Below, piece after piece: positions 26,183-34,719 of a stretch of 34,843 nt of DNA. A program made the translations under genes and the position numbers. Below the pieces are notes generated by a model that was not told where the DNA came from, ran no database searches, and saw only the letters and a program-made list of their open reading frames with translations. Source of the DNA: Leptospira biflexa. GTDB taxonomy: Bacteria > Spirochaetota > Leptospiria > Turneriellales > DYLW01. Numbering within the stretch: the stretch's first letter is position 1; every line of letters begins with the position of its first letter. The stretch is taken from assembly GCA_020721865.1 (NCBI GenBank), contig DYLW01000027.1:1-34843 (forward strand), in the 5' to 3' direction.

Positions 26183-27092
26183 TCAGCCCATCATAGCTTC
26201 CTCCCCGCAGAGGGGCCTGGTTGATTCCATCCAGATAAAACTCAAAAAGAGTTCCACTGTAATAATCTGCCTTGCGGATCAGGAGTGGATCATAATGCGG
26301 ATGAATACCTTTTTTCGTCAGTTCTCTGCGGGCATTTTCCCATGCTGTTGATTTTTCCGTCAGAAGCCCAAAAAATTTTTTCTGGCATTCATGGGAAACC
26401 CTGGTGATCATATCAGACGCAAAATCCGCCCAGGTTTCCTCCGGGAAAAGCAGCTTCAGGGATATTTCTTCCGCTTGTTCCCATCCGGCCTCTCTGAGAA
26501 TCTCTGCCAGAAAGGGGGCATTCCGGTAAAGCACCGCTTTTTTTAAATACGGATTCTGGATGCAATTGCGGAGGGCATGGAAAATCCCCACATCGCCCAT
26601 GACCAGAGTATAATCCATGGAAAAAACATTTTTCAACAGTTTCTCCGCAAGCTGTATCAGTTTCAGAAATCCACCTTCTTTATCCAGCCCAATCCATTCC
26701 ACCCCAAGCTGGATTATTTCCCGGTTGGCCGGATAACTTTTTTTTATGTCCTTGAAAACCGGAACCACATAATAATAGCGATGCTCCCGTGTCTGGAGAT
26801 CATGGGTATCCAGATGATTGGTGATTCCCTTGATGACAGACACGGTGGCATCGTTGCGGAGTGCCAGGTCATCGCCCAGTTTATCCCGGAAGCGGATGGA
26901 GTCCTCCGCATTGAAAATTTCAAAAGTTTCTGGATAATCCACGCTGGCTGGAATGATCTTTTTAAAACCATCATTCTTCAGTATATCCTCAACTTGGAAG
27001 ATTATTTTGTCTATTTTTTCCGATGTTTCCGCATCCAGAAAATGAAATCCATAGGGCGAACGGTGGGTTTTATATAGTTTGTTGTCTATCAT
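26115..27092 (-). CDS. hisZ: HisRS-like protein, probable ATP phosphoribosyltransferase regulatory subunit HisZ
   Basis: The 325 residues form a class II aminoacyl-tRNA synthetase-like core without the C-terminal anticodon domain of true HisRS. Visible are a motif-2 region (HRYYYVVPVFKD…REIIQLGVEWIG) and a HisA-like stretch RKADYYSGTLFEFY, where HisRS has RGLDYYTG. The LRNDATVSV segment replaces the LRPEGT of catalytic HisRS. HisZ joins short-form HisG to give the first enzyme of histidine synthesis; no hisG is in this window. It starts seven bases after glyS and is almost surely co-transcribed with it. It could be another HisRS paralogue. Confidence 0.7.
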   Translation of the reverse strand: MIDNKLYKTHRSPYGFHFLDAETSEKIDKIIFQVEDILKNDGFKKIIPASVDYPETFEIFNAEDSIRFRDKLGDDLALRNDATVSVIKGITNHLDTHDLQTREHRYYYVVPVFKDIKKSYPANREIIQLGVEWIGLDKEGGFLKLIQLAEKLLKNVFSMDYTLVMGDVGIFHALRNCIQNPYLKKAVLYRNAPFLAEILREAGWEQAEEISLKLLFPEETWADFASDMITRVSHECQKKFFGLLTEKSTAWENARRELTKKGIHPHYDPLLIRKADYYSGTLFEFYLDGINQAPLRGGSYDGLIKEYSHLDLPASGFALDISSLV

Positions 27093-27099
27093 AGATTCC

Positions 27100-29211
27100 T
27101 CATTTTAGTTCATTCAGATTCAGAATATGGGCAATGGCTTCAATGATGGATTGTAGCAGTGCCAGCCGATTTGTCGCCACAGAAATATCCTCATCCATAA
27201 CCATAATATGATCAAAAAATCCATCCACAATTCCTTTCTTACCGGAAATGAAAGTGAATAAATCCCGATAATTTTCCTCCATAAGAAATTCCCTGCTGGC
27301 AGAAATCCGGTGCTCCAGCTCCAGATAAAAAGCATGGAGAGTTTTTTCCTCATTCTGGCGGAATAAATCCGGATTCACTTTTTTGGAAGGTGCAATTTTA
27401 CTTTTGGTTACAATATTGGCCATACGGGTAAACGCAGCCATCAGAGCCTCAAAATCTGCATTATTCTGGAGGCTCTGTATGGCCCGCAGTTTTATATACT
27501 GGCGGTGTAAATCTTTGTTCTCCTTTGCAGACAGGGCAGCACGGATATATGGCATGGCAAACCCTTCCTTTTCATAAATGGTTACGGCACGGTTCCGGAA
27601 AAATCCCCAAATGGACGCCATATCCGGATTTTTGTAGATGCCGGAGATACTCTCCAAAAAGCTTGGAATATCCAGAAAGATTTTGTTGGCCAATAGAATT
27701 TCAATAAAATAAAGCGATGCCCGCCGCAGCCCCAGAGGATCCCCGGACGATTTGGGCTCTTTTCCGGCCAGAAAACCCGTGATGATGTTATCCATTTTTT
27801 CAGCCAGTGACATAATAATTCCCAGAGGAGATTGCGGAAATTCATCTCCGGAGAACCGGGGAAGATAATGCTCATAAATGGCCTCGGCCACATCCGCCTC
27901 TTCTCCGGAGTGGAGGGCGTATATTTTGCCCATTTCTCCCTGGAGATGCTCAAATTCAAATACCATTTTTGTCACCAGATCTGCCTTGACCAAATCTGCA
28001 GCCCGCCGGATTTTTTCCTCCGGAATTTTTTCCAATGCTGGAAGGGCAGATGCAGTACGCAACCGCAGGGCCACCTCTTTTACCCGCTCCTTTTTCTCAT
28101 GCACACTGCCCATCCCTTCCATAAAAACAACGGATTGCAGCTTGCGGGCATGTTCTGCCAGAGGTATGCCTTTATCGCTTTCATAAAAAAAGCGGCCATC
28201 GGACAGGCGGGCTTTGAGAACCCTTTCATTCCCGGCGGCAATATATTTGGCACCGGCGACAGGATCTCCATTGGTGACAATAAAAAAATGGTGGGAAAGC
28301 TTTCCGTCTTTCTGGCTCCGGGCGGGAAAATATTTCTGGTGTTTCTGCATTTCTGTGATGATAACAATATCCGGGAGAGAAAGAAATTCTTCAGGGAATG
28401 ATCCCATGACGGTATCCGGTTTCTCTACTATAAAATTAACCTCATCCAGAAGATCTTCATCCAGAACCGCATTCAGACCCTGGGATTGGGCGGCAGAGGA
28501 TACTTTTTCCCGGATGATGGATTTCCTCTTTTGTGGATCCACTATGATACCGCGTTTTTCCAATGCGGCTTCATAGTCTCCGGCGTCCGAAAGGGAGATA
28601 TTTTCTGCGTCCAGAATGAAATGACCTCTAATGGCTTTGCTCTTTTCTATGATCTTCCAGAAATCATGCTGCGACCAGGCCGATGGGTCAATCTCCTTTC
28701 CGGCAAAAATCCCATACCAAGAATATACGGGCCGGGCATAAGTCACATCATAATTCCCCCAGTGCATGGTACGGGGAAACCGGAATTTCAGAAGCAAATC
28801 CGTAATGATATCTCCCAGAATGGAGATGCTTTCCTTTCCACCGGTTTCCATTTTTGCTACTGCGTATCCCTCCGGAGAAAAGGAAATACTCTCAACGGAT
28901 GATCCCACTTTGGCGGCAAATCCGGCAAGGGCAGGAGTGGCCTTCCCATTTGCATCAAAACAGATAGTTTTGGGAGGGCCCTTGATGATTTCTTCTTTCT
29001 TTTTCTGAAACGTCCGCAAATTACGGATGAGCACGGAATAACGCCGGGGAGTGCCCATTACTTTTATGTCATCATATTCAATATTTTTTTCTTGCATGGC
29101 GTCCCGGAGAATCTTATCGCTTTCCTCAATGATTCTCTTCTGGTAAGAGGCGGGGATTTCCTCTGAATACAGCTCAAAAAGCAGATTTCCAGTTTGGGGT
29201 AATAAACTCAT
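27100..29211 (-). CDS. glyS: Glycyl-tRNA synthetase beta subunit
   Basis: At 703 residues it has normal length. The N-terminus LLFELYSEEIPASY is the family signature (FELGxEELPxxx), followed by VMGTPRRYSVLIRNL and the KGPP motif. MHWGNYDVTYARPVYS matches the conserved RPxR/W region. The HD-like middle (LQGEMGKIYALHSGEE…AIYEHYLPRFSGDEFP) and C-terminal DALR-type anticodon-binding region are present. It acts with GlyQ to charge tRNA-Gly; glyQ is not in this window, an unusual separation. It lies 41 bases after the peptide-binding lipoprotein gene and just before hisZ. Confidence 0.95.
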   Translation of the reverse strand: MSLLPQTGNLLFELYSEEIPASYQKRIIEESDKILRDAMQEKNIEYDDIKVMGTPRRYSVLIRNLRTFQKKKEEIIKGPPKTICFDANGKATPALAGFAAKVGSSVESISFSPEGYAVAKMETGGKESISILGDIITDLLLKFRFPRTMHWGNYDVTYARPVYSWYGIFAGKEIDPSAWSQHDFWKIIEKSKAIRGHFILDAENISLSDAGDYEAALEKRGIIVDPQKRKSIIREKVSSAAQSQGLNAVLDEDLLDEVNFIVEKPDTVMGSFPEEFLSLPDIVIITEMQKHQKYFPARSQKDGKLSHHFFIVTNGDPVAGAKYIAAGNERVLKARLSDGRFFYESDKGIPLAEHARKLQSVVFMEGMGSVHEKKERVKEVALRLRTASALPALEKIPEEKIRRAADLVKADLVTKMVFEFEHLQGEMGKIYALHSGEEADVAEAIYEHYLPRFSGDEFPQSPLGIIMSLAEKMDNIITGFLAGKEPKSSGDPLGLRRASLYFIEILLANKIFLDIPSFLESISGIYKNPDMASIWGFFRNRAVTIYEKEGFAMPYIRAALSAKENKDLHRQYIKLRAIQSLQNNADFEALMAAFTRMANIVTKSKIAPSKKVNPDLFRQNEEKTLHAFYLELEHRISASREFLMEENYRDLFTFISGKKGIVDGFFDHIMVMDEDISVATNRLALLQSIIEAIAHILNLNELK

Positions 29212-29252
29212 AGGTCTATAAACGATTGGTTTTCATTTTGAAAAGTGAATTC

Positions 29253-30836
29253 CTAATCCAGTGTCCATTCCCGCAGATCCAGACCGCCCTTATAAATGTT
29301 TACATTTTTAAAACGGACATGCACGGCAGACAAGGAATACGATGTTGTTAAAAATGTATACGGCTGGTTTTCATACAGAATTTCATGAAACCGGTGGTAC
29401 AGTGCATTTCTTTTTTCTTCATCAAATTCCAGCCGGGCTTTCTCAATGAGAGCATCTGTTTCCGGTGTTGCAAAACCAGGATAATTATCGCCATTCTTTA
29501 TCTGGGAACTATGCCAGAGCTGGTATGGGTCACCATCCATGCCAATGGACCAGCCCAGGATATAGGAATCAAATTTCCGTTCGTTTATTTTTTCAATCAA
29601 AGCCTGGAACTGAATCTGGCGGATGTTCACCCGAACGCCGTTATTCTTCATATCCTCCCGGATGATGGAGGCAAACTGTTCGTAAAATGGAATTCCGGAA
29701 GGAATCATCAGCTCAAACTCCAGAGATTTTCCGTTTTTCTGGAATAAACCTCCGCTCTTCCGGTAACCCGCCCGCCCCAGGTATTCGCGAGCTTTGGCTG
29801 GATCAAACTCCCGGGCTTTGAGTTTGGTATTATACTGGCGGGAGTTCACCCAGAATGGCCCGGTGGTGATCACCGCCAGATCATTCAGAAGGCGGGACAC
29901 CACCTCTTTCCGGTTCACCAGATGGGTCATGGCAATCCGGACATTTTTGTCATTAAACGGTGGCTTGCGACAGTTATACGCAATATATAAATACGATGTG
30001 GAAAGATATTTAATTTTATTATAATGTTTATGGAATTCCTCCGAACCGGTTTGGCGGGTCCACATAAACGGAGTGAGACTCATCATATCCAGATCTTTTT
30101 TCTTGAGTGCGGCCAGAGCCACGGTGGAATCTTCCATTATTTTAAATTCTATATTCTTAATGTGCGGTTTTTGTCCCCAGTATTTTTCATGCCGGATTAA
30201 AACCACCTTCTCCCTGGTTTTCCATATTCCAAACCGATAGGGTCCCGTTCCGATGGGATTGCGGTAGTTATATTCATTATTGTTGAAATCTTTCACCTTG
30301 GAAAAAATATGTTTGGGAATTACGGGTATGGAACCCAGAAATTCCAAGGATTTAAAATAGGGCCGTATCATCCAAAACCGAATGGTATAGTTACCAATGG
30401 TTTCTCCTTTTTTTACATCATTATAATAAATCTTTAATCCCACATTGGGATTTTCTTCAGAGATGATTTTCTGAAAGGAGAAAAGAACATCCTCCGCCGT
30501 CATGGGATGGCCATCCTGGAAAAAAACATCGTCGCGAAGATAGAAAGTGTATATTTTCTTATCTGCGGATATGGTCCACCGTTTGGCCAGCTTGGGAATG
30601 AATTCCTGGGTTCGGTTGTCACGCTCAATCAATGGCTCATAAATATAAGAGGCGATTCGGCTGGAATACGCATCCTGTATCAGAATGGGATTCAGATTAA
30701 TGGGATCATTGGGAAAATGTACCTGAAGGGTATACGGATCCTTGTGATCCCGGTGAGGAGGACGACAGGAAACCGCAAACGCTACCAGGAAAAAGAAAAT
30801 GACCGCGTTAACGAATCTGGAGTGCTTTTTCCGCAT
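29253..30836 (-). CDS. Family 5 extracellular solute-binding lipoprotein (oligopeptide-binding type)
   Basis: I start it at ATG 30836, giving 527 residues with a lipoprotein signal: MRKKHSRF, a hydrophobic core, and lipobox VAFAVSC with C24. The mature part has the family features: NDPINLNPI, a YEPLIERD segment, LAKRWTISADKKIYTFYLRDDVFFQDG, MTAEDVLFSF, PIGTGPYRF and the late LYHRFHEILYENQPY. These proteins bind peptides or similar ligands for ABC importers, but no permease or ATPase gene is nearby. An upstream in-frame start (30965) would add 43 residues overlapping the receiver-STAS gene and spoil the signal. The true start overlaps that gene by 29 bases. Confidence 0.88.
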   Translation of the reverse strand: MRKKHSRFVNAVIFFFLVAFAVSCRPPHRDHKDPYTLQVHFPNDPINLNPILIQDAYSSRIASYIYEPLIERDNRTQEFIPKLAKRWTISADKKIYTFYLRDDVFFQDGHPMTAEDVLFSFQKIISEENPNVGLKIYYNDVKKGETIGNYTIRFWMIRPYFKSLEFLGSIPVIPKHIFSKVKDFNNNEYNYRNPIGTGPYRFGIWKTREKVVLIRHEKYWGQKPHIKNIEFKIMEDSTVALAALKKKDLDMMSLTPFMWTRQTGSEEFHKHYNKIKYLSTSYLYIAYNCRKPPFNDKNVRIAMTHLVNRKEVVSRLLNDLAVITTGPFWVNSRQYNTKLKAREFDPAKAREYLGRAGYRKSGGLFQKNGKSLEFELMIPSGIPFYEQFASIIREDMKNNGVRVNIRQIQFQALIEKINERKFDSYILGWSIGMDGDPYQLWHSSQIKNGDNYPGFATPETDALIEKARLEFDEEKRNALYHRFHEILYENQPYTFLTTSYSLSAVHVRFKNVNIYKGGLDLREWTLD

Positions 30837-31545
30837 CTTCAAATTGGATGAAAATCCTTTCAAAATCCAGAATATCCAGTTGGGAAAAAACACCATAGTT
30901 TTTTCCGCAGACCATATAAACTTTGTTTTTTTCAAAAAGCTGGATGATTTTCCCCACCAGAACAATCTGGTCTTTATTCATTTGATACTGGTTGCGGATG
31001 TCCAGAAAAACAGGGAAATTTTTTAACTGCAACCGGATGCTGGGATTCAGTGAATTTGTCAGAGAATCCACAGAAGAGGGACTCACCGGCCCGGAAAATT
31101 CCACAACGGTGTATTTGGCTTTTCTCTGAATTTGGGCGGAATTCCGATTTTCCATAATAAGCTGCCGGTTTTTTTCCTGCAAAAGTTGCTCAATGCGAGC
31201 GATTTTTTCACCCAGAACTTTGTTTTTTATGGGCTTGACAATATAATCCGCCACCCCCAGGCGTTTGGCTTCCTGTACCACATGCACATCGGAAACGCCA
31301 GTCATCATGACAATGGCCATCAGGTTTGCCTGTGCCAGAGCCTTGATGGATTTCAGCACAGTCATTCCGTCTTTACCCGGCATATTGATATCCAGAAGCA
31401 CAATATCCGGAAAGTGCTTTTCAATCAAACCCTGCCCCTGGTTGGGCTGGTGGGAAGTGAATACCCGGTGCCCAATGCTCTTCAGAATGGATTTGCTTAA
31501 CTCCAGTATTTCTGTGTCATCATCTATGATGAGAATGTAAGCCAT
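30808..31545 (-). CDS. Response regulator: receiver plus STAS-like domain
   Basis: Residues 1-125 are a complete receiver: acidic D8-D10, phosphoacceptor D52 (VLLDINMPG), T82 and K104 (VKP). After a helical linker, residues from about 146 to 245 look like a STAS domain (anti-sigma-factor antagonist type): YTVVEFSGPVSP, VFLDIRNQ, IIQLFEKNKVYMVCG and LDFERIFIQFEDAEKAL. The usual phosphorylatable Ser/Thr after the D-I/L strand is not clear (DIRNQYQM), so binding may be gated by the receiver instead. It overlaps the upstream PilZ gene as TAATG and the downstream lipoprotein gene by 29 bases, so all three are coupled. The STAS assignment is by pattern only. Confidence 0.8.
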   Translation of the reverse strand: MAYILIIDDDTEILELSKSILKSIGHRVFTSHQPNQGQGLIEKHFPDIVLLDINMPGKDGMTVLKSIKALAQANLMAIVMMTGVSDVHVVQEAKRLGVADYIVKPIKNKVLGEKIARIEQLLQEKNRQLIMENRNSAQIQRKAKYTVVEFSGPVSPSSVDSLTNSLNPSIRLQLKNFPVFLDIRNQYQMNKDQIVLVGKIIQLFEKNKVYMVCGKNYGVFSQLDILDFERIFIQFEDAEKALQIR

Positions 31546-31910
31546 TATTCGGCGTCATCCCCTTTGTCCATGATTAATTCCACCACTTCTGACTGCTTCT
31601 CATTCAGGTTGATGAACATCACCCCAATTTCATAGGATTCATCCGGAACAATCTCCTCAATCCGCACCACTCTTCCCACAAGCGGAACCGGTATCCGTTC
31701 TAATTCCACCTGGGGCTGTAGCTTCAGAAGCGTACCAATGGAATACGGCTCTTCGCTCATGATCAACACCCCGCCCTTGCTGATATTTTGCACGGTCGAT
31801 TTGGATGTAATAAAAACAGAATCATCCGGGGAATCAATCACCTCAATCAGACTTAACAAACCAATCTTGACTCTTTTAAATAATCGCTTATCCTGTCCCA
31901 TGTCTTCCAT
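31545..31910 (-). CDS. PilZ-domain protein (c-di-GMP receptor)
   Basis: The 121-residue protein is a single PilZ domain. R9 and R13 (RLFKR) give the RxxxR motif, and N42-G46 (NISKG) the [D/N]xSxxG motif, both needed to bind cyclic di-GMP. The strand VPLVGRVVRIEEI is typical for the barrel. It first appears as the promoter-proximal gene of the cluster and overlaps the receiver-STAS gene by one base (TAATG). It therefore probably ties c-di-GMP levels to the STAS regulator; the partner is inferred from context. Confidence 0.88.
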   Translation of the reverse strand: MEDMGQDKRLFKRVKIGLLSLIEVIDSPDDSVFITSKSTVQNISKGGVLIMSEEPYSIGTLLKLQPQVELERIPVPLVGRVVRIEEIVPDESYEIGVMFINLNEKQSEVVELIMDKGDDAE

Positions 31911-31941
31911 TGTTGAAAGAAAAATTATTCCGTAAAGCTAA

Positions 31942-31974
31942 AAAAAGATGTTCCCGCCCGGAAAGAGCGGGAAC
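31942..31974 (-). terminator. Rho-independent terminator of the acyl-CoA dehydrogenase gene
   Basis: On the plus strand GTTCCCGC (31950-31957) pairs with GCGGGAAC (31967-31974) across a nine-base loop. Read on the minus strand the stem is followed by a run of T (plus-strand aaaaaa at 31941-31946). It lies just after the stop at 31981 and before the PilZ gene. Confidence 0.9.
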
Positions 31975-31980
31975 CAGAGA

Positions 31981-33771
31981 TTACACCAGCCCGATGGACT
32001 GCTGTTCTTTGAGACGGGCAATGGCCCCGGTAACAAATCCCAGGGTATCATTGATATAAACTTTTGCGGATTTGCTTTTTTCTCCGCTTTTATCTTTTGC
32101 GGACATTTGCAGCCAGAGATGGGAAATAAAAATCATGGCTCCGGCCCAGACAACTTCGGAAGCATAACCATCTTTGAAATCTCTTTCTGCATCTTTATAC
32201 GTTGGGAGATAATCTTTCAGCATGGTTTCTGCTTTAACCACTTTATCCTGAAATTCTTTCATATCGGACGGAAGGTCCTTGATCGCATCCCGGATTTCTT
32301 TCTGGTATGCAAGAAGGGTAGCCCCCTCTTTTCCGTATCCTTCCATTACCCCGCCAATGGCCGCAACCACCTGGAGCTGGGAAGTTCCTTCATAAATGGT
32401 GGTGATACGGGCATCCCGGTATACTCTGGAGATGTCATACTCATTGGTGAATCCCACGCCGCCATGAATCTGAATTCCGTCATAGGAATTGCGGTTACAT
32501 TCCTCCCCTGCATAAAACTTGGAGAATGGAGTCAGAACTTTGGCCAGCTTGGACCATTTAATAACGTCTGGCTGTTTACGGATCTCTTTGGCGTCCATTC
32601 CCTTCTTGTGGTAGATGGTTTCATATCCTTCCTGCATATCCACCACATAAGCGGTATGGTATACCAGAGCACGGGAAGATTCTGTGGATATTTTCATATT
32701 CATCAGCATTTTTTTCACCGCCGGCAGATCCCGGATGGGAACCCCAAACTGGATTCTCACATCGGCGTATTCTTTTGCTTCCCGGTAGGATCTTTCCGAT
32801 ATCCCCACGGACTGGGCAGCCACTGCCAGACGGGCCGCATTCATCAAAGCCATGGTATAATCAATCAGACCTTTGCCTTCTTCTCCCACAAGCCAGCCCG
32901 GAGAGTTGTCAAAAGCAAGCTGTACAGTGGGGGAGGAATGGATACCCAGCTTATGCTCCAGAGAAGTTATTTCCGCGTCTTTGGACTCCAGTAAAAGAAG
33001 GGAAAGACCGGCTGCTCCCTGCTTGAAAGTGCCATCGGGTTTTTTTACAGTACGGACAACAGAAAGATAAACCTGTCCATCCGGGCTGTGGGGAATCCCG
33101 TGGGTAATCCATTGTTTGGTGCCAGTCACCTTGAAATGCTCATCGTCAATTTTCTCCCCTTTGGTTTGGGCATTCTGGAGGTCACTGCCATAATCCGGCT
33201 CAGAGAGAAGCATGGCGGCTCCCATTTCTCCACTGGCTATTTTGGGAATGTATTTCTGTCTCTGCTCATCGTTTCCAAACTTATAAATAATATCTCCCAG
33301 ATCCTGGGTTCCCAGAAGGGTGGCCATTCCAGCATCCGCTGCAGAAACAATTTCCGCACCAATGGCGTTGGAAATATTAGGAAACTGCCATCCGCCGAAT
33401 TTCCGGGGAAGAAACATACCCATGTATCCAGCCTCCGTGAAAAGTTGGACGTTTTTATCAAAGGCTGCCGGTGTTTTTACCTTTCCAGCCTCATATTTGA
33501 AGCCTTCTTCTTCAATTTTAACAGCATTCGGCATTACCTCTTTGGTACAGATATCCGCAAAACCCAGAAGTGTATCTTTATAGATGGCCACAGCCTGCTC
33601 CACATTTTCCGGAGCAAAGCTCAGCAGTTCATTGCCACTTTTCTGGTATTCTTTAAAATCCGCGAATTCCTCTTCTCTTAACGGGACAATTTTATCCCAA
33701 TCAATCATTTGATCCATGTGAAAATGGATATCTTTATTGTCTTCAAACAAATTACTGGAAGATATAGACAT
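31981..33771 (-). CDS. Acyl-CoA dehydrogenase, long (~600 aa) form
   Basis: The 596 residues carry the ACAD fold plus the C-terminal extension of the DmdC/FadE5-like long subfamily. Visible are the FAD/substrate segments MLLSEPDYGSDL and VTGTKQWITHG, the YADVRIQFGVPIRDLPAVKKML helix, IHGGVGFTNEYDISRVYRD, and TIYEGTSQLQ with probable catalytic base E461. It oxidises an acyl-CoA to the enoyl-CoA in fatty or branched acid breakdown, passing electrons to ETF; the chain-length preference is unknown. AAAGGAG lies before the start. It stands alone with its own terminator at 31942-31974. Confidence 0.93.
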   Translation of the reverse strand: MSISSSNLFEDNKDIHFHMDQMIDWDKIVPLREEEFADFKEYQKSGNELLSFAPENVEQAVAIYKDTLLGFADICTKEVMPNAVKIEEEGFKYEAGKVKTPAAFDKNVQLFTEAGYMGMFLPRKFGGWQFPNISNAIGAEIVSAADAGMATLLGTQDLGDIIYKFGNDEQRQKYIPKIASGEMGAAMLLSEPDYGSDLQNAQTKGEKIDDEHFKVTGTKQWITHGIPHSPDGQVYLSVVRTVKKPDGTFKQGAAGLSLLLLESKDAEITSLEHKLGIHSSPTVQLAFDNSPGWLVGEEGKGLIDYTMALMNAARLAVAAQSVGISERSYREAKEYADVRIQFGVPIRDLPAVKKMLMNMKISTESSRALVYHTAYVVDMQEGYETIYHKKGMDAKEIRKQPDVIKWSKLAKVLTPFSKFYAGEECNRNSYDGIQIHGGVGFTNEYDISRVYRDARITTIYEGTSQLQVVAAIGGVMEGYGKEGATLLAYQKEIRDAIKDLPSDMKEFQDKVVKAETMLKDYLPTYKDAERDFKDGYASEVVWAGAMIFISHLWLQMSAKDKSGEKSKSAKVYINDTLGFVTGAIARLKEQQSIGLV

Positions 33772-33940
33772 ACCTCTTCTCCTTTTATTGTTTCATTTTA
33801 ACGCAAACGGGTTGTCCCGCTCTGGCATCCGCCTTATGGCCATTACCGAGAAACGTATTGACCGGAGAATTACTTTTTTAATGGAAGGAGATTGCCCGCG
33901 ATACTTGAATTTGGACAATTGTCAGGATGATGGACAATTA

Positions 33941-34468
33941 TTATCTTTTTTTATTATTCTGCTGTGATGAGATTATTTTCTTCTCTGCATACTTGCGACC
34001 GATAATAAAAACGGATGTAGCACCAATTAATGCTGTTATGATTGACCCCAACCCATACACATTATGTCCAGAGAGTATAAGGTAAATTCCACCACCCAGG
34101 GTAGTCATTACAATGATAAAAGCAAAAAATAAACCGATATATGAACTTAGAATATCAAATTTAACTGTCCATTTTTCCAGACTTTGCCTGTGGGCTGCCT
34201 GGTTTTCTGCCATAACAAGGATTCTCTCCGGGAAATCCGGATTGATGCTCCCGTAAGCTCTTAATATTTCAGGATGTGGCAAAGGACCATGGCTAATTTC
34301 ACTATGATTAATTGCCTTTAAGACAGTTTTGCGTTGATCATCATCCGGAATCGCATCTTTTAGCGTTTCTGCCAAATCATTCGGCATAGGATCCCTTAAT
34401 GAATGAGGTGATTTCTGGCTTATGTTTAATGGCCTGGATTTGTGTTCAGAATTTTTTCTTTTTGACAT
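33941..34468 (-). CDS. DUF2335-like membrane protein
   Basis: The 175-residue protein has a polar N-terminal half and two adjacent membrane helices (FDILSSYIGLFFAFIIVMTT and GLGSIITALIGATSVFIIG). The segment GPLPHPEILRAYGSINPDFPERIL with MAENQAAHRQSLE is the DUF2335 signature as I recall it. Function is unknown; related genes are scattered and often in accessory DNA. It overlaps the upstream small gene as TAATG (34466-34470), so the two are translationally coupled. Confidence 0.75.
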   Translation of the reverse strand: MSKRKNSEHKSRPLNISQKSPHSLRDPMPNDLAETLKDAIPDDDQRKTVLKAINHSEISHGPLPHPEILRAYGSINPDFPERILVMAENQAAHRQSLEKWTVKFDILSSYIGLFFAFIIVMTTLGGGIYLILSGHNVYGLGSIITALIGATSVFIIGRKYAEKKIISSQQNNKKR

Positions 34469-34653
34469 TACAGTTCTAAATCGGTTATCGCTTTTTTGAT
34501 ATCATTTCCCACAATTGTCCAATCTGACTTGATGGACATTGTATCATATTCATCGGCATCGTAACAACTGGAATATTTGCTGAAATTCGCCCCAAAATCC
34601 AGAACCCGGGCTGCTCCGGAAAGAAATCCCGGACTAATAAATGTTGGATACAT
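34468..34653 (-). CDS. Small protein partner of the DUF2335-like gene
   Basis: From ATG 34653 the product has 61 residues, starting MYPTFISPGFLSGAARVLDFG and ending in WTIVGNDIKKAITDLEL. I recall similar small proteins (ISPG…G.ARV.D…SDW..VG.DI..A) encoded next to DUF2335 genes; this is from memory. ATG at 34662 or 34701 are possible earlier starts, but the latter lies inside a tandem repeat. An AGAGAG element at a usable distance supports 34653. The one-base overlap with the DUF2335 gene suggests a two-protein unit. Confidence 0.6.
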   Translation of the reverse strand: MYPTFISPGFLSGAARVLDFGANFSKYSSCYDADEYDTMSIKSDWTIVGNDIKKAITDLEL

Positions 34654-34684
34654 TTTTAACATATCTCTCTTTGATTTCATCAGC

Positions 34685-34719
34685 AATGCCATTAATGCCA
34701 TTTAATGCCATTTGCCATT
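34685..34719. repeat. Short tandem repeat (unit AATGCCATT)
   Basis: Three copies of AATGCCATT occur at 34685-34693, 34694-34702 and 34704-34712, followed by a partial copy (TTGCCATT). The tract lies at the 5' end of the small DUF2335-partner gene and may vary in copy number. Confidence 0.8.

Noticed and set aside
30837..30965. Upstream start of the solute-binding lipoprotein (43 extra residues)
   Set aside because: The longer form would bury the lipoprotein signal inside the protein and overlap the receiver-STAS gene by over 150 bases. ATG 30836 gives a perfect lipobox.
33737..33967. 76-codon plus-strand frame at the acyl-CoA dehydrogenase promoter
   Set aside because: It overlaps the start of a well-supported gene on the other strand, shows no domain and has a hydrophobic, low-complexity start.
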